Shown here: one piece after another, positions 43,103-51,721 of the stretch
Layout of the letters: the number at the start of each line of letters is the position of its first letter
Position numbering within the stretch: position 1 is the first letter of the stretch
Source of the DNA: an uncultured Faecalibacterium sp.
GTDB lineage: Bacteria > Bacillota > Clostridia > Oscillospirales > Ruminococcaceae
Length of the DNA: 64,000 nucleotides
Assembly: GCA_934561555.1 (NCBI GenBank)
Contig: CAKTGQ010000003.1
Location: 92,302-156,301, forward strand
Direction: 5' to 3'
The notes under the pieces: model-generated
The model's database searches: none
Told to the model about the DNA's origin: nothing
What the model saw: the letters and a program-made list of their open reading frames with translations, nothing else
Made by a program: the position numbers and the translations under genes

Positions 43103-43723
43103 TTATAGGCCGCGGCAAAGCCCCACGGCTTTGCCCTCAATGTGCAGCTCCGAAAGCTGCTCTCCGGCGTAGAACATGGGCGGGCAGACGGCGGCGTTAT
43201 CTGCCAGCAGCATCACGGCATTGCCCTGCCGGTGGAAGTGCTTGAGGGTGGCTTCCTCGCCCACCCGCACGGCGGCGATTTCGCCCTGCTCCACCTCGGG
43301 CTGGAAGCGGATGCAGACGATATCTCCGTTGCATATTGTGGGAGCCATACTGTCGCCGTGGCAGGTCAGAGCAAAATCCGCGTGCCATGCGGCGGGTACC
43401 CCAATATAGCACTCAATATTCTGCTCGGCGGTGATGGGCGTGCCGCAGGCGATGGAGCCGATCAGCGGCACCTGCACCATAGCGGGCAGCGGCTCAAAGC
43501 CCGGGGGACAGGCGCAGGGCGCGTCCAGTCCCAGCAGGGCGGCGGGGGTAGTCTCCAGCGCCTGCGCCAGCTCCTCTACCTTGGACTGGGGCAGGTCGTT
43601 GATGCCTTTTTCCAGCTTGGTGATGGAGGAGCGGGAGCGGTAGCCCATGCGCCGGGCAAGCTCCTGCTGCGAAAGACCCAGCTGCTCCCGGCGCAGACGG
43701 ACACGAGTAGATAGATCGGACAT
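43103..43723 (-). CDS. Phage-type S24 (LexA-like) repressor
   Basis: A 206-residue repressor with an N-terminal XRE helix-turn-helix (LSQQELARRMGYRSRSSITKLE) and an S24 autoproteolysis domain. The cleavage site is ACG (92-94), the catalytic Ser is S125 in HGDSMAP and the Lys is K161. Such proteins self-cleave on DNA damage and control a divergent promoter. Here the divergent partner is a small Cro-like gene at 43917. TTCAGGAGAA precedes the ATG. Confidence 0.87.
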   Translation of the reverse strand: MSDLSTRVRLRREQLGLSQQELARRMGYRSRSSITKLEKGINDLPQSKVEELAQALETTPAALLGLDAPCACPPGFEPLPAMVQVPLIGSIACGTPITAEQNIECYIGVPAAWHADFALTCHGDSMAPTICNGDIVCIRFQPEVEQGEIAAVRVGEEATLKHFHRQGNAVMLLADNAAVCPPMFYAGEQLSELHIEGKAVGLCRGL

Positions 43724-43778
43724 GGCTGTTCTCCTGAAAAACTATGGGTTGTAGTGTGGAACGCGGCTTTCTGCTCTG

Positions 43779-43807
43779 AGTATAGCAGAAAATTTCCTGA
43801 AAATCAA
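43779..43807 (-). promoter_or_regulatory. Promoter of the S24 repressor
   Basis: On the minus strand TTGATT (43802-43807), a 17-base spacer and TATACT (43779-43784). Confidence 0.7.
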
Positions 43808-43836
43808 CAATTGCCAAGCGTTTTGGAAATTACAGG

Positions 43837-43881
43837 TTGACAGTCAATCAACAACAGAGTATAATACAACCAATGATTGTT
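43837..43881 (+). promoter_or_regulatory. Consensus promoter with possible operator, Cro-like gene
   Basis: Perfect TTGACA (43837-43842) and TATAAT (43860-43865) boxes with 17-base spacing. The imperfect dyad AACCAATGATTGTTT (43867-43881) overlaps the start site region, and related CAATTG/CAATCAACAA sequences lie upstream. These are candidate operators for the S24 repressor. Confidence 0.75.
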
Positions 43882-43894
43882 TCAAATGCGGTGA

Positions 43895-44470
<576 letters not shown>

Positions 44471-44495
44471 ACGAAAATAATAGTGAAAAAACATA

Positions 44496-44537
44496 AAACA
44501 GGGCTGCTGCACCGTATTTCGTGCAGCAGCCCTGTTT
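44496..44537. terminator. Bidirectional terminator after the phage-like module
   Basis: AAACAGGGCTGCTGCACG and CGTGCAGCAGCCCTGTTT, a 17-bp stem with A run left and T run right. It also serves the converging FeoB-associated gene. Confidence 0.88.
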
Positions 44538-44540
44538 GAG

Positions 44541-44705
44541 TTATTTCTTTTTGGCGTTCGGGTCCTCGCAATGGCTGTGGCAAGAGGCGCAGTTACCGTT
44601 GCAGCCCTCGCCCTTCCAGCCGCCCTGTCTGGAGATCCAGACTACGGCCAGCGCAAACAGCACGGCCAATATTACCAGCGTGATGATCCCGCGAAGTGTC
44701 AGCAT
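44541..44705 (-). CDS. FeoB-associated Cys-rich membrane protein
   Basis: A 54-residue protein: one membrane helix (LTLRGIITLVILAVLFALAVVWI) and a cysteine-rich tail, GCNGNCASCHSHC. This matches the small proteins found with ferrous iron transporter FeoB. No feoB is in the window. The start is the ATG after GAGGGAT; a longer upstream frame lacks a ribosome site. Confidence 0.75.
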   Translation of the reverse strand: MLTLRGIITLVILAVLFALAVVWISRQGGWKGEGCNGNCASCHSHCEDPNAKKK

Positions 44706-44913
44706 ATTTATCCCTCGATTTCTCTTATGCAGCTTTCTGCCCCCAAGTATACACGATTTGCAGGCAAAGAGCAACAGCCTGCCGCACATTTTTTGTGCCG
44801 GGCGCAGCCGGTGCGGCTGCCTGGCGGTAATGTTGCACGTCTAGCGCCCGGCATGGCGTTTTTGCTGGGAAAGAAAGTGTTTCGAAAAAAGTAAAAGTTT
44901 TTTAAATTAGGGC

Positions 44914-44942
44914 TTGCATTTCGGCAAAAGCCGTGCTATAAT
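44914..44942 (+). promoter_or_regulatory. Promoter of tRNA-Val
   Basis: TTGCAT (44914-44919), a 17-base spacer and TATAAT (44937-44942), 40 bases before the tRNA. Confidence 0.75.
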
Positions 44943-44982
44943 AATCACGTTCCAGTTCGGAGCGCACAACACAAGCGAATAT

Positions 44983-45059
44983 GGAGGATTAGCTCAGCTG
45001 GTTAGAGCACCTGCATCACACGCAGGGGGTCTGGGGTTCGAGTCCCTAATTCTCCACCA
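44983..45059 (+). tRNA. tRNA-Val (anticodon CAC), integration site
   Basis: A 77-base cloverleaf with encoded CCA. GGAGGAT pairs with ATTCTCC, the anticodon arm CCTGC-ATCACAC-GCAGG gives CAC, and the T arm is TGGGGTTCGAGTCCCTA. A tyrosine integrase and AT-richer foreign DNA begin right after it, so its 3' end is the likely attachment site. Confidence 0.95.
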
Positions 45060-45067
45060 AGCGTAAG

Positions 45068-45100
45068 GCCGTTTACCTGAAAAGGTAAGCGGCTTTTTCT
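45068..45100 (+). terminator. Terminator of tRNA-Val
   Basis: GCCGTTTACCT, GAAA, AGGTAAGCGGC and TTTTTCTT. Confidence 0.85.
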
Positions 45101-45191
45101 TGTACCTACGTGCTTTTTGACACCCAAAGGTGAAACGGATTCACTTTTGCATATTGATAATGAAACGTGTAGGAGGCCCCCTTTTCAGTCG

Positions 45192-45224
45192 TTTGTAGCA
45201 AGTTTGTAGCAGATCTGTAGCAAA
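45192..45224. repeat. Three 11-base direct repeats, probable integrase arm sites
   Basis: TGTAGCA occurs at 45194, 45205 and 45216, giving an exact 11-base period. Such arrays beside a tRNA and near an integrase gene are typical arm-type binding sites in the attachment region. The rest of 45101-45324 shows no gene. Confidence 0.65.
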
Positions 45225-45324
45225 ATTCGGGGAGTAACGGCAAAATGGGCCCGGAAACCTGATTTTTGCGGATTTTTGAATATAAAATTTTATCCTCGAA
45301 TTTTGTGCAGAATGACGGTGGCGC

Positions 45325-45353
45325 TTTTCATTCGGATTCTGATGCCGTACAAT
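45325..45353 (+). promoter_or_regulatory. Possible promoter of the HipA-like gene
   Basis: TTTTCA (45325-45330), a 17-base spacer and TACAAT (45348-45353). The -35 is weak. Confidence 0.45.
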
Positions 45354-45388
45354 AAAGGAAAAGATCATGGATGAAAGGAGAAATCGCT

Positions 45389-46528
45389 GTGCGCTACACC
45401 ATCAGGCATTTTGATTTGCCGCTGCTTACCTTTGAAGCAAACATGGACAGTGCAGATACTGGCCTCCATATTATAAAGGTATACGAGGAAAACTGTTCTT
45501 TTCTACCTTTGAATCTGACTGTATCAGAAGATGGTGTAGAACGCTGGCTGCGGCATCGCACAATTCCGAAGAACCGAGCGTATGTAGATGTTTTGCTCTC
45601 TAAGGTGGGGCTTACTTTGAATCGACCGCTTGGAATTATTGCAGCCAATAAAGGTCTTTCACTCAATGATTGCTTTTGGGTAGATGCAGAGGGTTCCGGG
45701 GATACTTTTGAAAAAGTAAATCTTTACGATAACCGATTCAGTCAGGTGCTGGCAGTAATTGCCTTTACAGGATATGGCAGCAGCATACGAACTTCGCTTG
45801 CGTCCTGCCCGGAGTTCTCGACCAACGGGATGTTGCCAAAATGCTGGCGCAGACAAAACGGAAAAATCTATCTTTATAAAGGTGGCACGTCAGGGTTCAG
45901 CAATCTGGGATTTGAACCGTACTCAGAACTGTATGCTTATCAAGTTGCGCAGGTGATGGGTGTGAATGCGATTCGCTACACCCTGACAAATGATCTGAAA
46001 AAGACGCTTTGTTCCAGGTGTGAGCTGTTCACCAGCAAAGAGCATTCTTATATTCCCATCGGGCAGCTCGTATCCAAAGGCGGGATGAAAGCGATTTTTG
46101 CGTATTATCAGACACTGGGGCAGAGCTTTGTGGATGCGCTGGAAGATATGCTGGTCTTTGACGCGATCATCTGCAACACAGACCGCCACTATGGAAATTT
46201 TGGTGTGTTGGTGGATAATAAGACCAACACGATTGCCGCACCTGCACCGCTGTTTGACCATGGAAACTCATTGTTCAGTCTGGGCGGAACGGATCTTTGG
46301 GACAACCAGAAAGCATTTGATGAATATGCCCGCACACTGCTTCCTCTTGCATACGATGATTTCTTTGCAGCTGCAAAGAGCGCAATGAAACCTCGTCACC
46401 GTGCAATGCTCCATAAGCTGCTGGATTTCCATTTTGACCGCAGAGCGATACGTTATAATCTGCCGCCAAATCGCTTGAAGATGATCGAAAAAGAGGTACA
46501 GCGCAGAGCAAGAGTGCTTTTAGGATAA
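45389..46528 (+). CDS. HipA-like kinase
   Basis: A 379-residue HipA-fold protein kinase homologue. The nucleotide-binding Lys is in IYLYKGG (K164), the catalytic loop is NTDRHYGNFG (Asp265, Asn270) and the Mg-binding motif is FDHGNS (Asp290). It starts at GTG, 8 bases after AAAGGAG, which makes the ATG at 45371 unusable because it overlaps that site. HipA kinases inactivate glutamyl-tRNA synthetase or other targets and are normally paired with HipB; no HipB or other antitoxin lies next to it. It is the first gene of the integrated element. Confidence 0.78.
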   Translation: MRYTIRHFDLPLLTFEANMDSADTGLHIIKVYEENCSFLPLNLTVSEDGVERWLRHRTIPKNRAYVDVLLSKVGLTLNRPLGIIAANKGLSLNDCFWVDAEGSGDTFEKVNLYDNRFSQVLAVIAFTGYGSSIRTSLASCPEFSTNGMLPKCWRRQNGKIYLYKGGTSGFSNLGFEPYSELYAYQVAQVMGVNAIRYTLTNDLKKTLCSRCELFTSKEHSYIPIGQLVSKGGMKAIFAYYQTLGQSFVDALEDMLVFDAIICNTDRHYGNFGVLVDNKTNTIAAPAPLFDHGNSLFSLGGTDLWDNQKAFDEYARTLLPLAYDDFFAAAKSAMKPRHRAMLHKLLDFHFDRRAIRYNLPPNRLKMIEKEVQRRARVLLG

Positions 46529-46533
46529 AAAAG

Positions 46534-46582
46534 AAAACCGTCAAACGTGAGAGATTGCTCTCTCGTGCGTTGACGGTTTTTC
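46534..46582. terminator. Bidirectional terminator between HipA-like and integrase genes
   Basis: AAAACCGTCAA and TTGACGGTTTT enclose a nested GAGAG...CTCTC hairpin. Confidence 0.8.
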
Positions 46583-46595
46583 TGGTTTGTGGGGA

Positions 46596-47876
46596 TTATT
46601 CTTCCGGCTGAGCCAAAACTTCATCCTTGACCAGCTGATTGGCCGAGTCAAAGGCTTCAATCATCTGGTTGGCTTTCGGATGGAGATAGACTTCATCCAG
46701 CGTTTTGGATTTGGGCGTGTGCCCGACAGCACGTTTCAGGATATCTTTGTTGACACCCGCACGGTCACAAAGGCTGGCGTATGTATGCCGGGTGGTGTAG
46801 GGCGTATAAGTGGCGAGCTTCCCGGCAAACTCTGGCTTGCGTTTACCGTTTTCGTCGTAAGGATTTGGCTGGATGCCGATTTCCTCCAAGAACGGATAGA
46901 ATTTGCGATTACGCCAGTTCTTTTCGTTCCAGAATCCACCTTTTCCGTTGGGAAAGAGTGGGCCGTTTTCCACAGAGGTGGCATACGCATGTTCAAAAAT
47001 CGGGATTCCGAAGTCAAGAATGGGAATGATACGGTTGCGTCCGGCCTCAGTCTTACAGCCGCCGATCAGATAAGCACCGGATTCCGTGCGGTGAAAATCT
47101 TCGTGTTTGAAGTGCAGCAGCTCATAGATACGCACTCCACAGGCCAGAAGAGCAATTACCATCTGCCCGGTGGGCGTGTTCTTCTGGGTCAGGATCAGAG
47201 TCACCTGTTCGTCCGTGAAAATCTCGCGTTCCGGCGATTTACGCCCCTCAACTTTCAGGACAGATGCAAGGTTGGCATCCACGACACGCCAGCCAATGGC
47301 TGTGCGATACAGCTTGCTGATAAGAGTACGCTCTTTTTCCAACATACTCTGAGACAGGCCATCATCGGCCATTTTATCAAGGATGTTTTGGAAGTCCTGT
47401 GCATAAAGGGCTGCAATTTTATAATACCAAAGTGGTTTTAGGTATTTCCATGCCAGATCATACAGTTCACGGGCCTTATCAGAACGGCCTTTGTACTCGC
47501 GAGATTCAAGAAAGACTTCGTGAATTTTTGCTAAGGTGGAATCTTGATATGGTGTGGCAGGGCGTTTCATCATTTCAGCGCGTGCCGCCTCGGCTTCTTC
47601 ACGGGTAACATAAGTGCCGACAGTTTTCGTAACTGTAATACCTGTGTGAGGGTCAGGGATTGGCATACGGAGCAGCCACGGCTTACGGCGTATCCCGGAC
47701 ATTCTAGAGATGCTTCCATTACCAGACGATGCTTTCAGCCGGGGCGATTCTCGCTTGGTTGGAACAGTAGGCGGTGCTCCTACACCGGGGGATGGCGCTG
47801 TGCCAACAGGATGACCGCAGGCAGAGCAGAATTTGGCGGTATCTGAGATCGGATGACCGCAGTTTTCACAGAACAT
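46596..47876 (-). CDS. Tyrosine integrase with N-terminal zinc ribbon
   Basis: A 426-residue site-specific recombinase. The N-terminal zinc ribbon MFCENCGHPISDTAKFCSAC (Cys3, 6, 17, 20) and a Pro-rich linker precede an AP2/SAM-like DNA-binding part and a C-terminal catalytic domain: ACGVRIYELLHF (first Arg), YTTRHTYASL (second Arg; Tyr instead of His three before it), VGHTPKSKTLDEVYLH (active Tyr). AAGGAGG is 9 bases before the ATG at 47876. A zinc ribbon on an integrase is unusual. It should catalyse integration at tRNA-Val. Confidence 0.9.
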   Translation of the reverse strand: MFCENCGHPISDTAKFCSACGHPVGTAPSPGVGAPPTVPTKRESPRLKASSGNGSISRMSGIRRKPWLLRMPIPDPHTGITVTKTVGTYVTREEAEAARAEMMKRPATPYQDSTLAKIHEVFLESREYKGRSDKARELYDLAWKYLKPLWYYKIAALYAQDFQNILDKMADDGLSQSMLEKERTLISKLYRTAIGWRVVDANLASVLKVEGRKSPEREIFTDEQVTLILTQKNTPTGQMVIALLACGVRIYELLHFKHEDFHRTESGAYLIGGCKTEAGRNRIIPILDFGIPIFEHAYATSVENGPLFPNGKGGFWNEKNWRNRKFYPFLEEIGIQPNPYDENGKRKPEFAGKLATYTPYTTRHTYASLCDRAGVNKDILKRAVGHTPKSKTLDEVYLHPKANQMIEAFDSANQLVKDEVLAQPEE

Positions 47877-47903
47877 AGATTTGAACCTCCTTGATTCAAA
47901 AAA

Positions 47904-47934
47904 TGCCCTCGGCATCTGGAGGATACCGAGGGCA
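47904..47934 (-). terminator. Hairpin between the Xis-like gene and the integrase
   Basis: On the minus strand TGCCCTCGGTATCC, TCCA, GATGCCGAGGGCA and a run of T. It lies directly before the integrase ribosome site, so it may attenuate integrase expression from upstream. Confidence 0.75.
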
Positions 47935-47944
47935 GATGGTTGGA

Positions 47945-48181
47945 TTAGCTTCGACTACGTGAAAGCTGATAAGCTCGACTTTGTTCGGCAGTCACACCGT
48001 TCTTCAAGAAATTGGCTACGTTTGGATAATAAACAAAAATTTGGCAACCATTGGGTACATGCGGAATAAGCCCAGCGGCTATAAATCTTTTTAAACTCGA
48101 ATAACTGATATCCAGATTTTCACTTTTGGCACGTCGAACAGCTGCGGTCAGACTGATGAAGTCGCTGTTATTGTTTTTCAT
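47945..48181 (-). CDS. Small Xis-like protein
   Basis: A 78-residue protein: FISLTAAVRRAKSENLDISYSSLKRFIAAGLIPHVPNG then FVYYPNVANFLKNG. The pattern (a helix, then a residue stretch setting a recognition helix, a wing, and a final helix) resembles an excisionase-type winged helix. GGAGGAAATACCT precedes the ATG. It is just upstream of the integrase, a usual xis position. Confidence 0.6.
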   Translation of the reverse strand: MKNNNSDFISLTAAVRRAKSENLDISYSSLKRFIAAGLIPHVPNGCQIFVYYPNVANFLKNGVTAEQSRAYQLSRSRS

Positions 48182-48269
48182 AGGTATTTCCTCCATAAAG
48201 ATTAAATATTGAAGCCTTTCTGGCTTCTCAATATAAGAATAACGGTCTGTCTGAGACAACTCTTAGATT

Positions 48270-48521
48270 TTAAGGATACCAAGGAAGATCGGGTTCCAAT
48301 ACCGCTTCATCACACAGGGGAAAATTGGAGGGAATTAGATAGCCACAGTTTAGGTGGAGACCGTTGTTACGCAAGGTTGCAATGTCGCAACCAAGGCATT
48401 CATAATTGGCATCGGCAAGACAGGGTGGCTTGATAAAATAAATAGCGGGTTTCATGGCTGGCGTTGAATTAGGGTATGCGGGAACCGCAGGGGCATCAAA
48501 AAATCCATAATGGTAGTTCAT
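48270..48521 (-). CDS. Small uncharacterised Cys-containing protein
   Basis: An 83-residue protein rich in Pro, Tyr, Asn and Cys: YFIKPPCLADANYECLGCDIATL and LHLNCGYLIPSNFPLCDEA. Five cysteines could bind a metal. AGGAGG is 10 bases before the ATG. It begins 18 bases after the ATPase gene at 48539-49642, probably co-transcribed. No family recognised. Confidence 0.6.
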   Translation of the reverse strand: MNYHYGFFDAPAVPAYPNSTPAMKPAIYFIKPPCLADANYECLGCDIATLRNNGLHLNCGYLIPSNFPLCDEAVLEPDLPWYP

Positions 48522-48538
48522 AATGTAAAATCCTCCTA

Positions 48539-49642
48539 TTATTTGATTGGCTGTGGGAAGTCAACGTTCACCTGAATGCAATCGGTGCATGGGTGAGGCT
48601 CGTCTCCTATGTAAGCGTATTCGGACAGCAGAAGACATTGGCCGACTTTTAATGCTTTGAGCAGTTCAGCTGTTTCGGCACGGCACTGTGAGGGTGCCAA
48701 CATCTCGGAACATGCCCGAAGTTCTGTGAGTGGTGGCTTAAAAAACAACTTGGTTCCAGTTTGACTCAACGCGAGCTGCTCATTTGGGCTGAAGGCTTTC
48801 AGAAATTGCGAAATAAGTATGGTACCGATAGAAAACCGACGACCTTCTGTGATGATTTGATTCAAGACTGTGCCTCGACCAAGCTTTAGATTCTGCACTT
48901 CATCGACCATAATGATGATTGGAGTTTGCAGCGCACGGGCAGAACGGAACCAATCATATAGCAGAAGTTCTGCTAGGATAATTCGTATGCCAGCAGGATA
49001 CCCGCTTAGATCAAAGACGTGAATATTCGGAGAAAGAGGGAGAGAAGTGCTGCCTGTTTTTTGGCACTCGAATACGTTATTCCGCAAAAGAGGTCTTAGA
49101 CGATTGGCCAGTGTGCGGGCACTTGCCAAACTGGAGTTTTCAAGTTCCTCAAGAATGCTAGGAAAAATTCGTAGAGAAGTCTCTCTGCAATCTACGCGGG
49201 ATTTTATAGCATCGGTAAGAATTGCGGCCTGCGTAGGACCCAACCGATAGCCTTTACTGATAATCTCAGATAATCCATAAGCAGTGTCATATGAATCCTC
49301 TATACAGCCATCGTAAATTTTAGGGGTTATTAAGTCGCTTGGCACTGCTTTTCTATACAGATTATGTCGTATCACGAGCGATTCAAATTCTGGCGACAGA
49401 GCCTTGCAAATGTGTTCGGGAGACATTGTTTGGTTTATGTCTATGGCAAGTGCAGGAATACCTTGTTTAACATACTGGATAGCAAGGCTTATACTAGCAG
49501 TACTTTTACCGCTCCCTGTTGCTCCTGTAATAAATACACTGGCGGGGTCAGTACCGAAGCGAAATCGAAGATAGGTTTTGAATCTTTCGGAAACCTCCTC
49601 GTAGCTTCCGGGTGTAACTTTAATTTCAAAGTCTGGAATCAA
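48539..49642 (-). CDS. HerA/FtsK-type P-loop ATPase
   Basis: A 367-residue ATPase with Walker A GATGSGKS (40-47), Walker B IIIMVDE, and QFLKAF/GTILISQ typical of the HerA-FtsK/VirD4 group (sensor Gln after strand 4). Such ATPases pump DNA or couple DNA to transport. It starts at TTG, 8 bases after AAGGAGG. Its role could be DNA transfer of the element, plasmid-type maintenance, or defence; no mating-pair genes are in the window. Confidence 0.75.
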   Translation of the reverse strand: MIPDFEIKVTPGSYEEVSERFKTYLRFRFGTDPASVFITGATGSGKSTASISLAIQYVKQGIPALAIDINQTMSPEHICKALSPEFESLVIRHNLYRKAVPSDLITPKIYDGCIEDSYDTAYGLSEIISKGYRLGPTQAAILTDAIKSRVDCRETSLRIFPSILEELENSSLASARTLANRLRPLLRNNVFECQKTGSTSLPLSPNIHVFDLSGYPAGIRIILAELLLYDWFRSARALQTPIIIMVDEVQNLKLGRGTVLNQIITEGRRFSIGTILISQFLKAFSPNEQLALSQTGTKLFFKPPLTELRACSEMLAPSQCRAETAELLKALKVGQCLLLSEYAYIGDEPHPCTDCIQVNVDFPQPIK

Positions 49643-49663
49643 TGAAAAAACCTCCTTTTTATG

Positions 49664-51364
49664 TCAAATAGTTGTAATATCGCGGCGTCCATGCCCATTC
49701 ACAAAACTGCGGTTAATGGAGCGCAGCCGAACATTCTTTGGATGCCTGCTAGAGAGAGTCAATGTCTTTACAATGCTGTCAGAGAGGATACCAGCCTCGC
49801 TTAACTGAGCCAGAACATCAGAGACAAGAAATTCCGACATATACTCTGAAACCAAGGACTTCACAAGGTCAAGGGTGATATATAGCTTATACTCATCGTA
49901 TAACACTTCCGTTTCCTTACAATAAGTTTCGTCTATATTGCCGATGGCACGGAAGCGAATGCTTTGCTTTCTGGCAGCGGCGTAAAGTGCATCGCGGAAA
50001 CGCTCTAACGCAGAAGCATCTGCTAGAGAGTCCCAATACTGAACATACTTCTCCAAAGTCTGTTTATATGTGTCTTGGAACTCTCTTTCACGCTGGTGAG
50101 TCGCGGCTGTACGGGAGAAAGTCCAACAGATGATTTCGGAGACTACATTCAAGGCCGCTGCATCTTGGCAGTAATTTGAACCATTAAAGTTACTGCACGC
50201 TTCTTCGTATGAACGTTGAGCGCGTACGTTAAACTCATCAGGATTGCTCTCAGCCAAGCTGATTAGGTCATTCCATGCTACAGAAACTATATCGGTAGTG
50301 CTGCAAACCTCTGCTGGAATAATCGGGATGCAGTGCTCACGAATCTCTGGCGTCAGCTTTCTTGCCAAAACAATATAGATCGAACGACTTGCACTTCCTT
50401 TTACGGCTTCATCTGAGAGAAAGCCGTAATTCGTTGTTTTTTGGTGACGGGAAGAATTAGATCCATCATGGATATAAACAAGCAGGTCATCGCGGTGATT
50501 GTATAGCTGCTTTTTTAGTTCCGAAAGTCGGCAATTAAGTGTAATTTCTGTTGTGACAGAGAAACTTTCAGAAATCATCGCATAAGGCTTGGTCGGTTGC
50601 ATTGCTTCCCCAAAATGTGTTTTTAAGAGTGACAGTCCTACGACCAATGACATCATTCTCTGATTTTCCGATGCAAGACCGGCAGTAGGAAGAATGGGGC
50701 TATTCAATATCGACTCACACGTTGCTGACTCTTTGAAAGTCCATCGGGAGTCGTTGAAGTTCCACCCTGATATGGATAGAATGCATGACTCACGGTTGCT
50801 TAAGAGCTGTGCAATCAGCATGTGAAACAGCCGAGGGCCATCTTTTCCGAAGTGAAGTGTTCCACCACCTTTGTAAAAACTTTGAGCTAGGGTGCTCTTC
50901 CGAAATTTTTCGGCGGGAATACTGAAGCTGGTCCGCTTTCCATTTGGAAGGCGGTACTGGACTTCAATAAGTGTTGAGCCGTCTCGCGGATCAAACACAT
51001 ATCGAGCGGAGAATTCTGTGCAGTCCGATAGGGGCTTGGTGACCTCGTAGGGAGCACCGAAACCATTTTCTCTGACAAGGTAGTATCTCCCATCGGGGAA
51101 CTTTACAAAATGCTCTGTTCTATAGGCACTAAACTCCCGCAGGTAAGCGCGATCAGCTACTTTTAAAACCTGATTTGAACTCTGCTGCTGTAGAGATTGG
51201 TTTTTGTCTTTCAAAGCGGCATTTTCCTGTTGCAACGCCGTGTTTTGAACCTGTAAATTACTACAGGCATTCCGTAGCATGGTTTCTGCCCATGGATCAA
51301 CGAGTCGTTCATCTCCAAATGTGACGGCAGATTGTGGAACAAGGGACGGTTGATAGCCGTTCAT
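49664..51364 (-). CDS. Large coiled-coil protein of unknown function
   Basis: A 566-residue protein. It has a coiled coil near the N-terminus (QVQNTALQQENAALKDKNQSLQQQ, about 35-60), a beta-rich part (HFVKFPDGRYYLVREN), then a mixed region with SGWNFNDSRWTFKE and MSLVVGLSLLKTHFG. No Walker motif or signal is visible. The ATG at 51364 is preceded by GGAG at 9 bases. It lies 21 bases upstream of the ATPase gene in the same direction, so the two are probably functional partners. I do not recognise the family. Confidence 0.65.
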   Translation of the reverse strand: MNGYQPSLVPQSAVTFGDERLVDPWAETMLRNACSNLQVQNTALQQENAALKDKNQSLQQQSSNQVLKVADRAYLREFSAYRTEHFVKFPDGRYYLVRENGFGAPYEVTKPLSDCTEFSARYVFDPRDGSTLIEVQYRLPNGKRTSFSIPAEKFRKSTLAQSFYKGGGTLHFGKDGPRLFHMLIAQLLSNRESCILSISGWNFNDSRWTFKESATCESILNSPILPTAGLASENQRMMSLVVGLSLLKTHFGEAMQPTKPYAMISESFSVTTEITLNCRLSELKKQLYNHRDDLLVYIHDGSNSSRHQKTTNYGFLSDEAVKGSASRSIYIVLARKLTPEIREHCIPIIPAEVCSTTDIVSVAWNDLISLAESNPDEFNVRAQRSYEEACSNFNGSNYCQDAAALNVVSEIICWTFSRTAATHQREREFQDTYKQTLEKYVQYWDSLADASALERFRDALYAAARKQSIRFRAIGNIDETYCKETEVLYDEYKLYITLDLVKSLVSEYMSEFLVSDVLAQLSEAGILSDSIVKTLTLSSRHPKNVRLRSINRSFVNGHGRRDITTI

Positions 51365-51499
51365 ACCATACATCTCCGTTTCTATATGCTATTTTCAAGG
51401 TGCGGATTTTGAGGTGTTTTTTCTGTCGAGGGGGAGAGCGGCTTGAAATCTATATGGTGTTAATCATGGTGATACCTCCTAGATCTGTTATGGGTTATG

Positions 51500-51530
51500 T
51501 ACTGAGCAAGGCTTATTGGCCTTGCTCAGC
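51500..51530. repeat. Perfect inverted repeat in the divergent gap
   Basis: CTGAGCAAGGC, TTATTG, GCCTTGCTCAG. No T run follows on either side, so it is more likely a regulatory hairpin than a terminator. The rest of the 51365-51721 gap contains the promoter and operator described separately, and no gene. Confidence 0.55.
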
Positions 51531-51622
51531 TCCCGGATCGCTTCCGGTGACAGTATGGTAGCACATTTTACAGAGAATAACAATCTTGAGTTTGAAGTTG
51601 TGCAGAATCAGTCGAAACACTA

Positions 51623-51683
51623 TTGAAATCGTGCATAAATCATGATATAATGTGAAATATAAGTTGAGTTTGTTTACGTAAAC
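51623..51683 (+). promoter_or_regulatory. Promoter and palindromic operator of the 51722 gene
   Basis: TTGAAA (51623-51628), a 17-base spacer and TATAAT (51646-51651). The perfect palindrome GTTTACGTAAAC (51672-51683) lies just downstream, where a repressor would block transcription. Confidence 0.68.
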
Positions 51684-51721
51684 TTATTGCGAACAGGATT
51701 GAATAAATGGGGAGAATTATG

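Noticed and set aside
49664-51364. Primase/helicase call for the large coiled-coil protein
   Set aside because: No Walker A or other nucleotide-binding motif is visible.
51334-51561. 75-codon frame on the plus strand before the 51722 gene
   Set aside because: It overlaps the start of the coiled-coil gene and the hairpin, and has no supporting ribosome site or homology.
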